A stretch of DNA of 64,000 nucleotides from Pardosa pseudoannulata (GCA_032207245.1 CM063506.1:16054975-16118974); one strand, 5' to 3'; counted from the stretch's first letter, positions 24,395 through 35,933 are shown. The notes: generated from the letters alone by a model not told the origin. A program made the numbers and translations.

Positions 24395-24684
24395 ATTAGT
24401 ATTAGAATTTTCACAATATTCTATTTTTTAAGTCTTTATTGAGTTTTATAATAAATAATTTTGACATATTAAAACATTATTCGCTTTTTGTAGCCTGCTT
24501 TTAAAAAAGTTTGCCCATGACTGGTTTAATGGGGGGGGGGAGGTTATGAATTGGTTTTGGTGAAAGATAAGAAAAAATAAAAAGCTGAAGAAGTCCTTTA
24601 TTTTAAACTTTAATTTCATTGGCAGAGAAGCCTTTTATATGTTTCTTAATAATTTCGAAACCACGCTATTTAAATATATTTGCA

Positions 24685-24735
24685 ATGCGAAGGCTAATGA
24701 GACCGGGACCTACTGCTTAACGCCGATTCCGAACG
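24685..24735 (-). mobile_element. SINE, family A, body fragment
   Basis: Only the central part, GAGACCGGGACCTACTGCTT to GCCGATTCCGAACG, remains. Confidence 0.8.
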
Positions 24736-25166
24736 ATATGAAGTAGGTTGAAAGCAGTTATAAACTTCAAACGTAATCTGGTTAGTTTAAAACTTCAAAA
24801 ATGTCTAATCAATTTTTAAGTTTGGATAAAAAATTAATCAAAGCACACTGTTATATATAATAACTTATTAAGAATATGATAGTAATTGATGGCAAGTTTA
24901 GATTATGCTTATTTCAGCAATAACTTAAAGAACACCATATTTTTAATGAAACGACATTTTAACACTTTTAAAACCTTCAAATCAGAAAGAAAAATTATGA
25001 ATATAAGAGTTTTAGTTATTTGATATATTAATGTCCATTTGTTCACAGTGAATAAACGATATTTGCAGAGAAATGAAGTAAACCAGCTTTTTATTTCTCT
25101 TAATCCAAATGTGATCCGTTTACATATATCAGTTATATGAAGAAATTATGCCTCTGAACTAGAGCC

Positions 25167-25197
<31 letters not shown>

Positions 25198-25634
25198 GTA
25201 GAGATTTCCCATACATTTTGAGAATTTTGGTCTTAGTTAACAAACTCATGGCCGAATAAAAATATAAAAATTTCGCAGTGTCGACACAGCTTTCTGAAGT
25301 TTGGAAATCTTAACACATGGCTGGCAACCGTGGACGATTTCTGGCAACATATCAAACCACTCTAGATGTCTGGAGCTACACAAAATAGGTCTCTTTGTCA
25401 AAGACAGATAATGCTCTTTTCTATTAAAAATATGAAAGCTTAGTTCAAAAAACAGGAAACCTTTTAAATTTTGAACATTCGGCATTTTAAAATTTCATAA
25501 GAGAGATAATCTAAAATTTCATGAAGAGAAAATTCGGAGATTTATATATAGAACAGACAGTGGCAACACAAGAAAGGAGTTTTATGATTCAAACCTTTCT
25601 AATAAACCAACAGATTAAAAAATATCTTATAAAA
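24736..25634. other. No gene seen
   Basis: AT-rich with a 28-bp A run at about 25171-25198. A 79-codon minus ORF (25246-25485) has no recognised motif. Confidence 0.5.

Positions 25635-25727
<93 letters not shown>
25635..25727. repeat. (TA)n microsatellite
   Basis: About 45 units with one C interruption near the start. Confidence 0.98.
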
Positions 25728-25729
<2 letters not shown>

Positions 25730-25865
25730 AGGTCCGACAAAACCCGGAGGACTAAAAAAAATACCCCTGGCGACTTGCTTTTGAAAATTGAATTGCTTTC
25801 TCGACATTTTGCTGATTGCTTTGCTATCAGTGAATGATATTTCTAAAATTATTGATGAATGATAA

Positions 25866-26063
25866 GCATTCAAAGTTCTTGGGAAAAATTTATCAATTAA
25901 TTCTACATTTGAAAGGTGTATTTCCATGAAGGACAGATTTCCACATTTAACAAGTCTTCTTTCAATTGTACTGACCCTTCCTGTTTCAACATCTTCTTGT
26001 AAAAGAGGTTTCAGTACAATGAATGTCATCAAAAACAAACTATGTTCTAATTTAAGGAAATAA
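25866..26063 (+). pseudogene. hAT transposase, C-terminal dimerisation fragment
   Basis: A 65-codon plus-strand frame ending TAA (26061-26063) reads FPHLTSLLSIVLTLPVSTSS and continues CKRGFSTMNVIKNKL. The L(P)VSTxSxxRxFSxMxxIKxxL pattern is the signature of the hAT C-terminal dimerisation region. The frame opens after two stops (at about 25860-25865), upstream of which similar-looking peptide occurs in broken frames. No N-terminal zinc finger or catalytic core remains. A longer minus-strand ORF over the same bases is a shadow. Confidence 0.8.
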
Positions 26064-26276
26064 TCTTTAAATAGCTTAATGTTTATATACTTAAATGACT
26101 ATCTTTCCTAAATGATTTTCCTTGTCCTGTTGCAGAAAAAACCCTATTTGATTATGAGTGGCCCATGTTTCATTCTGCAGTGAATGCGTTAAAATCATTA
26201 AGTTGAAAAAAGAACTTGTGCCACGAGCTCCTAAGAATTTTTCCTGGCTCCAAAGATTTTACAACTTTTGTCAGTC

Positions 26277-26280
<4 letters not shown>

Positions 26281-26358
<78 letters not shown>
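26281..26358. repeat. (TA)n microsatellite
   Basis: About 39 units. Confidence 0.98.
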
Positions 26359-26361
<3 letters not shown>

Positions 26362-26560
26362 ATCAAGATATCGCTTCGCCTACGCACTTGTATTAATTTC
26401 GGCATTTCTTCTTACCAACTTTCACTATAATACGCACTTGTTTGCACTATGATTTGACAAAATGACAGGCCAGTTACATATGAAAATTTATAAGAGTGAG
26501 ACACTTTCGCCTCAGATTCACAGAGGCATACAAAGTAAGAATATTTCAAGAAATGAACGG

Positions 26561-26740
26561 TTTTGTTTGGTTTGGTTTCGGAGTGCTACGGTCTACTTTT
26601 TGCAACACGAGGGCTAATGAGACCGGGACCTACTGCTTAAAGCCGATTCCGAACGGCTACGAACATCCATGCCATAGTAGGATTCGAACCCACGAACTCC
26701 GGTTAGGTCAGCACCCTAACCTTTCGGCCATCGCTGGGCG
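26561..26740 (-). mobile_element. SINE, family A, with target duplication
   Basis: Full-length copy with head, body and T/G-rich tail. Flanked by CAAGAAATGAACGG (26547-26560) and CAAGAAATGATCGG (26741-26754), a 14-bp duplication with one mismatch, as made by LINE-driven target-primed insertion. Confidence 0.95.
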
Positions 26741-26754
26741 CAAGAAATGATCGG

Positions 26755-27436
26755 AGAACAGTCAGTTGTTGAAAATAACAAGATGGATTAATGGTTGAAA
26801 ATATCATGATCATAAAACATATTTTTAAAAAAATTGTAGGAAAGTGATTGTTAACCCTAATCGTGGCAAGATAACTTTTTTGAAGAAAAGCAAAAAAAAA
26901 AAAAAATAGTATATAAGTAGTTTCTTTGGGCTATGAAAAACATAAAAAAATAAATAAATAATTCGCGATATGAAAGTTTTGAAAAAACAAGATGTATACA
27001 ATTCAATACATTGCTACACGTGGTAAAAGTTGTAAAGAGGTATGTATAGTATGCTGTACAAAATGAACATAAGGGTTAAAACGTCAAACACGAAAAAAAT
27101 AAGAACTAAATAAAGTTTACTAGGATTGGGGCAGCACTTGATACGAGAAAAATATCGCTGCAAAAAATTTTTGGAAAATTTTATGAGACCGTTTTTTTTT
27201 TTATTAGGGGACAGCAGGAATCGCGAAGTAGAAATTTTTTTAATTTCCCGACCATAAATAAAGAACTCAATGAAACTGAATTACATATAAAGATTAAAAT
27301 AAAATACAATAACCTTGATTCATAACTTACAGTTAAATATCTGATTCACAAAAAATTAAACCTTTTACAAGTAAGCTAAAAAAACACAAATATTTGCTAA
27401 ATATACAGTATTTGAGCTACTTGAAGTTAGTTGTGT
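26755..27436. other. No gene seen
   Basis: AT-rich spacer with A and T runs. Confidence 0.5.
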
Positions 27437-27447
27437 TAAGTAGAAAG

Positions 27448-27588
27448 TTTGGTGCGGTTTGGAGCACTATGAGACCGGGTCTTACTGCTTAAAGTTGATT
27501 CCGAACGGCTATGCCAGCGACGTGATTCAAGCTCATGAACTCCGGTACCGAAGAGCAGCGCTCTACCATTTGGCCATCGTTCGGTTGA
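27448..27588 (-). mobile_element. SINE, family A, internally shortened
   Basis: Flanked by perfect TAAGTAGAAAG at 27437-27447 and 27589-27599. About 30 bp of the tail-side body is missing relative to other copies (GGAGCACTATGAGACCGGG junction), and the stretch between body and B box is also short. Confidence 0.92.
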
Positions 27589-27900
27589 TAAGTAGAAAGA
27601 GTAATACATATTACTATAAAACTTTCCGAAGTAAGTAGGAAAGTCAGTCTTTCAGTAGTTATGCAATAATAGAGATCAAACATATGAAACACCATTGACA
27701 AACAATCAAACAGATCATCAAATTATATCCAATTTTCGGATGTTAGCTTTTGCATTTATTTTATTCCAAATGTCACCACGATATAATTAAACTTATCGAA
27801 TTCTATTTATAATTAATTTTATTTTACAGTTTGAGACCGCTCCGTACTATATTCCCTTACCAAACTTAAACTGGGTAATTTAAATTATGACTCTCTAGAA

Positions 27901-28661
27901 CAGTGGTGCGCAAACTAGGGGTTGCCAGAAGTTTTTTGGGGGTCGTCAAATTTTTATGAAATGCATTATCCCTGCATGCTGCATACCATACAGTGTACAT
28001 ATAAAGAGTGAAGCGCCGTCACTGAAAAGTTAAAGAAAATTTTTTCGAGAAGATTCGAGGATTTTCCTGAAAACGATCTTGGTTGGATTCGTGATCCATT
28101 TTCCTTTGACATATGCAGTTCAACTCTTCAAATTGGTGAAAAAGAGCAATTGATAGATTTAATTAGTGATTATACTCTTCGAAATTAATTTAAGACTCAG
28201 CCTTGCCAAAAATTTTGGCTATCCGTGGAAAAACAATATCCCGTTTTATGCAAGAATGCCATCAGAGTGTTAATACAATTTGTATCAACGTATTTATGTG
28301 AAACTGGATTTAGCAAACTAGTTTCAATAAAAACTAAATACCGCTCGCATTTAAACCCTGAAGATGATATGATAATTGCAATTAGCAACATACATCCAAA
28401 CATCGATGAGATAATTAGAAACTTGCAGCCACATACATCTCATTAAAGGGCAATTTACTGATTTTTGTGTTATACAAAAAGTATTTTCTTAAAATTATAA
28501 ATAAAATTAATATGAGTCAAATATGAATGATGTTTTTATTCGAGGAAACGAAAGAAATACGAGAAATATACATCGTATTTGTGAACATTTATCTCTAGGG
28601 GTCGCCAAAAATTTTCTCTCTACAAAAGGGGTCGCAGTCGAAAAAAGTTTGCGCACCACTG
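27901..28661 (+). mobile_element. Internally deleted hAT element (ZBED-like), 761 bp
   Basis: Perfect 16-bp inverted ends CAGTGGTGCGCAAACT (27901-27916) and AGTTTGCGCACCACTG (28646-28661). Perfect 8-bp target duplication CTCTAGAA at 27893-27900 and 28662-28669. Subterminal GGGGTYGCCARAA motifs mirror one another. The element keeps only the 3' part of a transposase gene, so it cannot move by itself. Confidence 0.97.
28024..28446 (+). pseudogene. hAT transposase C-terminus (ZBED5/SCAND3-like)
   Basis: One frame reads FPENDLGWIRDPFSFDI, GEKEQLIDLISD, a single in-frame TAA (28186-28188), then KFWLSVEKQYPVLCKNAI, TYLCETGFSKLVSIKTKY and NPEDDMIIAISNIHPNIDE to a stop at 28444-28446. The TSYLCExxFSxLxxIKxKxRxRL pattern is the dimerisation region of the hAT group to which domesticated ZBED5-like genes belong. 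The BED finger and the DDE catalytic half are deleted. Only one nonsense mutation has accumulated over this part, suggesting modest age. Confidence 0.92.
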
Positions 28662-28669
28662 CTCTAGAA

Positions 28670-29649
28670 GGAGCTTGGTCATTAAAAAGACATAATATCA
28701 CTTTGCAGTAACTGTTTTCAATAAACAAAAATTATAATGCTCTTTATTTTCTTAAATTGTTGGGGAATTGACTTATTATATTTAAAAACTATGTGAAGAT
28801 GAGATATTATACAACAGAATTTAAAAGGTAAATATTTGCAATGTATTCCTGAAATAAAATAAAAAATAAATCCTGTTAATAATTAATAAAATAAATAATA
28901 AATAATTTGAAATAAATCCTGTCAGATATAATACTCATGTTTCTACATTGTGGTACTCTTTAATTACACCTTATGAATGAAAAATATTTTTTTCTTCGTC
29001 GACACACACTGTAGCAAATTCCACCGAAGTTTGTTTTTTTCATCCAACCTAAGAAACGAAAATAGTTCCTATTTAATATCTGGAACGTACACGTGACGGT
29101 GAGCCTCTCAGGTTCTCGGTACTTTACCCCTTGTCAATGGGTCAAGTTTACCTGCGCGGCTGTGCCGCAATTCAGCAGATGTTGCAGAGAAACTGGTTCA
29201 GACCGGATTTTTATTCCCCTTTTCTGTTCCTCCACACACCCTCGTCTTCCCTCCCTTATAGTCTTCAGTCCCTTCTATTTTCTAAGATTTGGGATAGACA
29301 TGCAAAGAGATCCCCGACGTAAGGTCAAGGATTAAAGCCCCAGAAGAGAAAGAGAGAGAGAGAGCTTTGCCAATTGAGCTATTTTAGATTGCTAAGTAAG
29401 CTCTGAAAATCATTCAACCCCAAACTTCTGGCTAATTCCACAGTTTCACGGAGGAATTGCTTTCTGTCTCGACTTTCGGGCAGACTTTTAACAAAGAGTC
29501 AAACACCTACGGAGGATTATTCTTGTTACTGTTTTAATCTCCCTCTCATCACTCGTATAAGGACACAGAGATGAAAAGGATACTTAGCCGATTTCTGCTA
29601 AGTTTATAATTATCGAAATGCTATTGTTTATAGGTAATTTTAAATATCA
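28670..29649. other. No gene called; GC-richer patch at 29085-29580
   Basis: AT-rich until about 29080, then a patch with more GC and CT-rich strings (29215-29265) and a short (AG)n near 29350. ORFs of 63-80 codons overlap in two plus frames (29093-29335) without recognised domains. Confidence 0.4.
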
Positions 29650-30059
<410 letters not shown>

Positions 30060-30140
30060 ACTCCTAATATATTTTTTACTATACTCGGTAAAAAAGAACA
30101 ATTTTAATCAATTATGTCATTTTAAACAAAGGTAATATGC

Positions 30141-30440
30141 CTAAGGTGGCCAAGTGGTCAGGTTAGGTTAGGTTTGGAGTGCTACGGTCTGCTTTTTCCA
30201 ACACGAGGGCTAATGAGACCGGGACCTACAGTTTAAAGCCGATTCCGAACGGCTACGAACGTCCATGCCACAATGGGATTCGAACCCACGAGCTCCGGTA
30301 CCGAAGGCCAGCACACTAACCATTCAGCCATCGCTCGGCGGTCAGCATGTGAAGATAGTCTTTCAGAATGCCGGGATCAAGCCTAATTAATTGTTGTATC
30401 ATGGTGGCCCTTTTTCTACATAAGCGGACTCCTAACGTCT
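30141..30440 (+). mobile_element. SINE, family D, split by a family A SINE
   Basis: GGTGGCCAAGTGGTCA before 30160 resumes as GCATGTGAAG after 30344, then AGAATGCCGGGATCAAGCC, matching the family D head at 13805. The A-family copy at 30161-30339 lies between duplicated GGTCA. The family D copy is older. Confidence 0.6.
30161..30339 (-). mobile_element. SINE, family A
   Basis: Full-length copy from GGTTAGGTTAGGTTTGG to CATCGCTCGGC, with intact B box. Short flanking repeat GGTCA. Inserted into a family D SINE. Confidence 0.92.
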
Positions 30441-30525
30441 AGAAACATTCATGTCTGCTGTGGGACCCGTGATCCCCGGTTCCGAAAGGCAATGCACTAC
30501 TAATTCAACCATCAAACCAGCGATT
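30400..30525 (-). mobile_element. SINE, family A, very diverged
   Basis: Blocks GTCTAGAAACATTCATGTC, GTGGGACCCGTGATCCCCGG and AATTCAACCATC follow the family order but are heavily mutated. Overlap with the end of the preceding SINE D is uncertain. Confidence 0.5.
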
Positions 30526-30624
30526 CCTGATTGAACAAGTACTAGGTTTCTCTCCTTAATAAATGCCATCTTTAAATTTTAAGCTTTCTTATATATCATA
30601 ATGATTTTGTAAGCAAAATATCGG

Positions 30625-30700
30625 TGTTTACTACGGGACTTGAATCCGCGACCTCCGGTACTGAAAGGCAGCACTCTACGAAATCGAACATTGATCAGCC
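30625..30700 (-). mobile_element. SINE, family A, head fragment
   Basis: CTACGGGACTTGAATCCGCG and CTCCGGTACTGAAAGGCAGC match the tRNA-like part only. Confidence 0.6.
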
Positions 30701-31588
30701 TCTTCTACTCAGAAAAAAAAACTAGTTTTTTCTCTTTAGGAAAGTATTATTTTGCAATTTTAATCTTCTTTATTTATCACAATAATGATTTTGTTAACGA
30801 TAGCATAAAGTCAAGAATACAGATACGTATGTAAGAATAAAAACTTTCCGGATTGGAGGAAATTATAAAGTAAATATATCAACATTTACATTTAAGTTGT
30901 TGAAGTCGCACACAAAATTTTTGCTTTTCTGTGTAATAAAATAATTTCACAATTACAGCAATCAAGGAATACATAAAAAAAGAGAAGGTACAACACAGCA
31001 TATTCGATCGAGAGAAAGAAATTAACACCGCTTTCGCATATTTAAGCAGCAAAGTGGATATTTATTAAAGAATATCTTTCAGCTGTATAATAGATTGACC
31101 CTTTTTCAGTAGCTTCATTTGAGGTCAAGCTGCACAGAACGAATTTTCCCATCGATGCTAATGCGCATTACATCATTGTTGCGTAAATATATTATCGCTG
31201 CCAAAAAGTCTTAATGCAAACACCGGAAAATGAGAGTATAAACATGAATCACGCAGCAGAAATCATTAATATGATTCATTCATCATGCTTAGATTTCTTA
31301 TTTCCTGTCGATAACTAAGCATTTCAGAAGTTTCATTAAAACGCTTTTATTAATAATCCGTTTCTTTTATGTTTTTCGTCTTTTTTAAAGTATGTTTACT
31401 GTAGGTGTAATGCTTCATATTGTAATGCATGTTGTTGAGATGTACCAAATAAATAAAGACGTAATACTATTTTAGTAATGATAAAATGGGCTATAAATTT
31501 AATTACTTTATTTAGATTTTGGTGTAATTATATGAGTATTAATATAATCGATTGTAAAGCATGCTTTGCAATTAGCTACCATGTAATT
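30701..31588. other. No gene seen
   Basis: AT-rich sequence without recognised structure. Confidence 0.5.
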
Positions 31589-31738
31589 TGGGTTACTGGA
31601 CGCTGCGGTTCAGTACGAATCATCATTGTGAAGTCATTTTGACGTCAGCTTGCAGACATTATGCGAGCAAACTATCAAACGTCAAAGTGACATCACAACG
31701 AATGTTCGAACCGAACCGCAACGTCCAGAGTAAGCCCC
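31589..31738. mobile_element. Small TIR element, family M1, copy 1
   Basis: Imperfect inverted ends (GGTTACTGGACGCTGCGGTT and, at the right, AACGTCCAGAGTAAGCC) spanning most of the element, with GACGTCAGCTTGCAGACATT between them. The second copy is at 55133-55276. No clear target duplication. Confidence 0.7.
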
Positions 31739-31740
31739 TG

Positions 31741-31807
31741 GGTTTGACTGCTATGGTCTTTTTCTTTATTACTACACGAAGACTAATGAGACTGGGGCCT
31801 ACTGCGT
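31741..31807 (-). mobile_element. SINE, family A, fragment beside the M1 element
   Basis: Tail-side body only, from GACTGCTATGGTC to GGGGCCTACTGCGTAAC, where another family A copy is inserted. Confidence 0.7.
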
Positions 31808-31819
31808 AACTGTTGAAAT

Positions 31820-32078
31820 GGTTTGGAGTGCTACGGTCTACTTTTTGCAACACGAGGCTAATGAGACCGGGACCTACAGCTTAAAGCCAATTCCGAACGG
31901 CTACGAACATCCATGCCACTATGGGATTCGAACCCACGAACTCCGGTACCGAAGGCCAGCACCCTAACCAATCGGCCATTGCTGAACGACTACGGACATC
32001 TATGCCACAGTGGGATACGAACCTATGAACTCCGGTACCGAAGACCAGCAACCTAACCATTCGGCCATCGTTCGGCAT
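31820..32078 (-). mobile_element. SINE, family A, with duplicated tRNA head
   Basis: One body followed by two tandem tRNA-like modules (about 31900-31985 and 31986-32077), each with ATCCATGCCA-like start, B box, CTCCGGTACCGAAG and CGGCCAT. Flanked by AACTGTTGAAAT (31808-31819) and AACTGTTGGAAT (32079-32090), so the dimer inserted as one unit. Confidence 0.9.
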
Positions 32079-32349
32079 AACTGTTGGAATACCAGAGGTT
32101 TGAAAAGTGATAGCGCTTGTTTTAATGTCGAAAATAGCGAAGCGATCGTCCTTGTAACTATTTCATTTTGTTTTATTTTTTATTTTATATTATGTATACT
32201 ATTAATTTATAATAGATAACACAGGAATACAAAATGTATTGCTTCGATTCCTTGTATACAAAAGAAGTAATGATGGCCATATCACACAAATGTGCTTGCT
32301 TTTGTCGACATGAATTTAAAGGTGCGTGAAAACGACGAGTGGGAGTTAA

Positions 32350-32442
32350 ACGATTTAATCCGGTTCTGAATGGTTAGGAACATCCATGCCAGCAGCTGGA
32401 TTCCAACCTACAGTCCATGGGATTTTCCATACCATGGACAGC
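32350..32442 (-). mobile_element. SINE, family A, diverged fragment
   Basis: CCGGTTCTGAATGGTTAGGA, ACATCCATGCCAGCAGC and a decayed B box. It stops where the piggyBac-like element begins. Confidence 0.6.
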
Positions 32443-33231
32443 TTAACCCCTTGCCAGTTTTGCACGTACAATGTACGGGTGCGATTACCGGGCTTTTAAT
32501 GATTTGCCCGTAAGATATACGGGTAATCTGATTTCTTTGTCTTTCTCACTGTTTTAGCCGTATGTTTTCTTATTTTCGGTGTCAAGTTAGTCGGATAGAT
32601 GTCTACAAGATGTTAGTCTTCGAAGTGTATTTTGTTTGGTTTAATAGCACGAGCTTTCTCATAGGTTTTGTATTACTCTGCTAGTTTTTATCTTTGAGTT
32701 TTTGGCTTGACTTTGGTTTGAGTTTTTGGGAAACTGACCGAGAGAGACTTTTTAGAGTAAATTCCACCTACAGACAAAAAAAGTAAGACCTGCAAACCAG
32801 TGCATGTGTATTCACTGAAGAAAAATGACACCGGCAAAAGAATTTGAAAAAAAGACTAGAAATTTTTGTTCCGGACTGTGACGTTGGACCAAATCTGATC
32901 TTTGGAAAAACAGATTAAGTAAATGTACTTGTATTTGTATTCGAAAATAATTGTGTAGTAATTGTAATCGAAAACATTTCTATTTTTTATATGTGCAAAT
33001 GAAAACGTAACTTCCCTCTCTGGTGTGCTTGAGAGAGAAAAGACAACTTCCAGCGAAAACATTAATTTATTTCGGGTAAAATAGTTGTTATACATGCTTA
33101 AAATAATTAGAAATATTCCTGTAATGACAATTTCCAGCTTACAAATGCAAAATGAACAAAAATATTTAATTAAAAAATGTGACATTTTTTGGATCGATTA
33201 TGTGAAAAAAATGAAACTGTTAAGGGGTTAA
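32443..33231. mobile_element. piggyBac-like element, family P2, non-autonomous
   Basis: TTAA at 32443-32446 and 33228-33231. Ends CCCCTTGCCAGTTT and AAACTGTTAAGGGG are inverted with two mismatches. The left subterminal part carries two inverted-repeat motifs, GTACAATGTAC and CCCGTAAGATATACGGG. A 109-codon minus-strand ORF (32856-33185) has no piggyBac motif and is probably chance. Confidence 0.85.
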
Positions 33232-33420
33232 TACCAGTAGGCCATATTAGGGCTACCATGCTATTATAGAGTGATTAATTCTAACTGGTTATATGCGGCC
33301 AGACCTTAAGAATGAAAAATAATTGTGATAACATGAGTTTAAAATCAAATAAACAGGACAAAATACCGATTAAACGTGTGTAGAGTTAAAATTACTCTCA
33401 TGCGTTTAAATTTTCCCTAG

Positions 33421-33723
33421 AAGTGGTGTGTTGGAGGTGTGGCAATCACTCCCTTTCTCCTTTTCACCTTGGCTTGTGTCCCAAAATCTTCATTTAGAAG
33501 CGAACCTTTACAAAGTGTCAATTCTTGGCATTCAGGTACTAAAGTGGCGCCAGAGAAAATTAACTGCTATCTCCAATGCCTGCCTGTTGCTACACACAGT
33601 AGCAAGAATGTCAAACAAATTGCCAGCAAGTTGTTTAAAAAGGCACAGTATACCTTCCGGTTCACAACTAAAGGGGTTTCTGAATTTAAGTACAGTGACT
33701 TTGAATTTCTAAAAATACTCTAA
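33421..33723 (+). CDS. Candidate terminal exon, 100 codons, unknown product
   Basis: The acceptor-like AAATTTTCCCTAG ends at 33420 and is followed by an open frame of 100 codons ending TAA at 33721-33723. AATAAA lies at 33807-33812, a normal distance for a 3' UTR. The block is GC-richer than its flanks. The peptide includes VAITPFLLFTLACVPK, INCYLQCLPVATHSSKNVKQ and VSEFKYSDFEFLKIL at the C-terminus. The first part is hydrophobic, the rest Lys/Ser-rich with three Cys. There is no in-frame ATG near the start, so an upstream exon would be needed. A second overlapping frame is also open (33428-33712), which weakens the case. I do not recognise the family. Confidence 0.35.
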   Translation, partial: KWCVGGVAITPFLLFTLACVPKSSFRSEPLQSVNSWHSGTKVAPEKINCYLQCLPVATHSSKNVKQIASKLFKKAQYTFRFTTKGVSEFKYSDFEFLKIL

Positions 33724-34205
33724 ATTTATAAGAATAGCTCAGCATCAGGCTTATATTAGATTTGAAGGAAGGGTGCGAAATACGTACAGTTCTGTGAACA
33801 GAGAGTAATAAAATCGTTAGTCACATTCTTGAAGGATTAAAATAAAGCGGCATTCGAAAAGGAATACCATAATCAGTGATTTAGCTAGGATTTTAATTCG
33901 GGAAGGATCCAGAGTATTAACCCAAAATAAACTTTCAATCTCATAAAGAAAAATTGATTACACAGATAGAAAATGCTTTCCTTCATCTATAGTTTTCAAA
34001 TCATAAGTCATAAGATGAATCAGCTATACGTATTCTTAATGTATATTGAAAAATATATTTAACTAAATTGAGTTTATTTAATTGACAATCTAAGTCTTTA
34101 TCCGGTTTAAATTTGTTTAATAAATACTAAGGCATACTTATTTTACGCCCCAGTATTTACCAGACGAATTTAAACTAAAGTGATTTTATGATTTAACTAG
34201 ATTTA
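33724..34205. other. No gene seen
   Basis: Possible 3' UTR of the preceding candidate exon to about 33830, then AT-rich spacer. Confidence 0.4.
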
Positions 34206-34638
34206 GTTTGATTAGCTATGGTCAACTGTTTTGCTCCTGAGGGCTACGGGACCTACTGATAACACTACACATACCATATAACGGGTCAAATGACCAATAA
34301 GATTTATGTAAAAAATGCGATGGGAAATGAATTAAAAATTCTTATTCTTTGTGTTTGCAATACATAAAAATTGACAATATACAATTTTGTTTAATTATAA
34401 TACAGTTTATTTGTCTATTTCCTTCCAATTTTCATATTTCACAAATTTATAATTAGAAAAAATAAAGCCCGGTCATTTGACCAGCTATGGTAAAAAAAAG
34501 GTATGCATTAAAAGTTGGTATGTTTAGTGTTAAAGTAGATTCCGAATGGCTGCGAAATAGCCATTCCAGCAGTGGTATTTGAACCTGTAAACTCCGGTGC
34601 GGAAGAGCAGTGCTCTACCGTTCGGCCATCGTTAGCCA
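34206..34638 (-). mobile_element. SINE, family A, split by a piggyBac MITE
   Basis: Tail and body (34206-34258) resume at 34534 with GTAGATTCCGAATGGCTGCG and the tRNA head ending GCCATCGTTAGCC. The break lies exactly at the TTAA found in the family's CTGCTTAAAGCCGATT block. Confidence 0.9.
34259..34533. mobile_element. piggyBac-like MITE, family P3
   Basis: Flanks ATAA (mutated) and TTAA. Ends CACTACACATACCA and TGGTATGTTTAGTG are inverted with one mismatch. Inner inverted motifs GGGTCAAATGACC and GGTCATTTGACC. No ORF. Inserted in a SINE. Confidence 0.88.
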
Positions 34639-35933
34639 TGATTAACTAGGAAAAAAAAAATCCTCGCCCCCCTTTTTTTTAAACAAACTTATATACTTTG
34701 TATGACACACACAAAAGTAATCTAAAGTAGTATGGCGTAATCAGTTATCTATACGCTACCGTTTTACAATAGTAAATTACTCCTAGCTTTTAAGGGCAAC
34801 TTATTCAAACTTTTAACTACATTTATAGTCACGCACCGAACATAATGCTAGATTTGTTAACCTCTTGTTGACACTTCTACTGTGAAAAAATGTTTTCCAG
34901 TCTGTATGGTTGAAAATGTAACGGTTTTCATCACTTGCCGTAAAAGCTAGAGACGTACACAAATTCTAATATGTTTCAAAATTCTTGTTATGCATATTTT
35001 GGAGAATATTTTGAAAATATTTTGGGAAGGGTAAAGGACCCCGGACACAGTTTACATAGATACGCCTTTGACTATAATGATTATAAATTCTCGTGAAAAA
35101 TTAATTTAATCATTTTAAATATCTACATCAAGAATTGCTAATTATAAAAATTCAAATTTTAAAATGCATAGATTTTCTCTAGAATTTTTTTTTTCGCTAA
35201 CAATCTTATTTTCATTCTGATAGTTACTTTTCAATATGAAGTTACGCGTAATATGTTCGATCTTAAATGGGAAATTGGGAATAATTTAAGTAAAACACAA
35301 AACAGAACAACATTCTTAACATTAATGAAAAAATGTAGCTCAGCCACAATATCAGTCTGGGTGGTGAGTAGGTATCTAATGTTCAAACTATATTTTTAGC
35401 TGAAAACTCGATTGAGACATCATGTGATTTAAAGCTTATTTGTACACTAGGAAAAAAAAAATTCCTCTCAGCAAAAGATTGCAGGTTTATTTTCACGCAA
35501 TCGTCTGAAAGATCTGAGAGTTGTGTTGATAAAAGCAGTCGATAACGTAGAACTACATGAAAAGTAATTATTTTTTCAGTATTTATTTTTTACTTAAAGC
35601 TCTTTCCTTCAAATTTCCATCTCCTTCTTCCATTTGTTGTCCACTAAAAATGCTTAGGATAAAACGCAGAATCGTTTTATCACACCATAGTTCAGATATT
35701 GATTAGTGTTCTTTAATTTTATGATTAAAAATTGCAATAATTAAAAAGATCATGTACTTATATCCTTAACCAATAAAGTAATCAGCCATTCCCATGTAAA
35801 AAACAATTTAAAAAATATATAAAACTTCTGTTACATGTTAAAACCTTTATATTTGATAACAGTACATTCAGAAAGTGTAAAAAAAGAGAGACGAGGGAGG
35901 GGTGGGCTTAGGCTCCCTCTACATGATTGACTG
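34639..35933. other. No gene seen
   Basis: AT-rich spacer. No ORF above 60 codons and no TIR pair recognised. Confidence 0.5.

Noticed and set aside
25589..26038. 149-codon minus-strand ORF
   Set aside because: Half is TA repeat. The rest is antisense to the plus-strand hAT fragment, whose peptide matches a known motif.
26640..26740. tRNA genes on the minus strand at the many GGTTCGAATCC boxes
   Set aside because: All are heads of the same SINE family with the same attached body and, in some, LINE-type target duplications.
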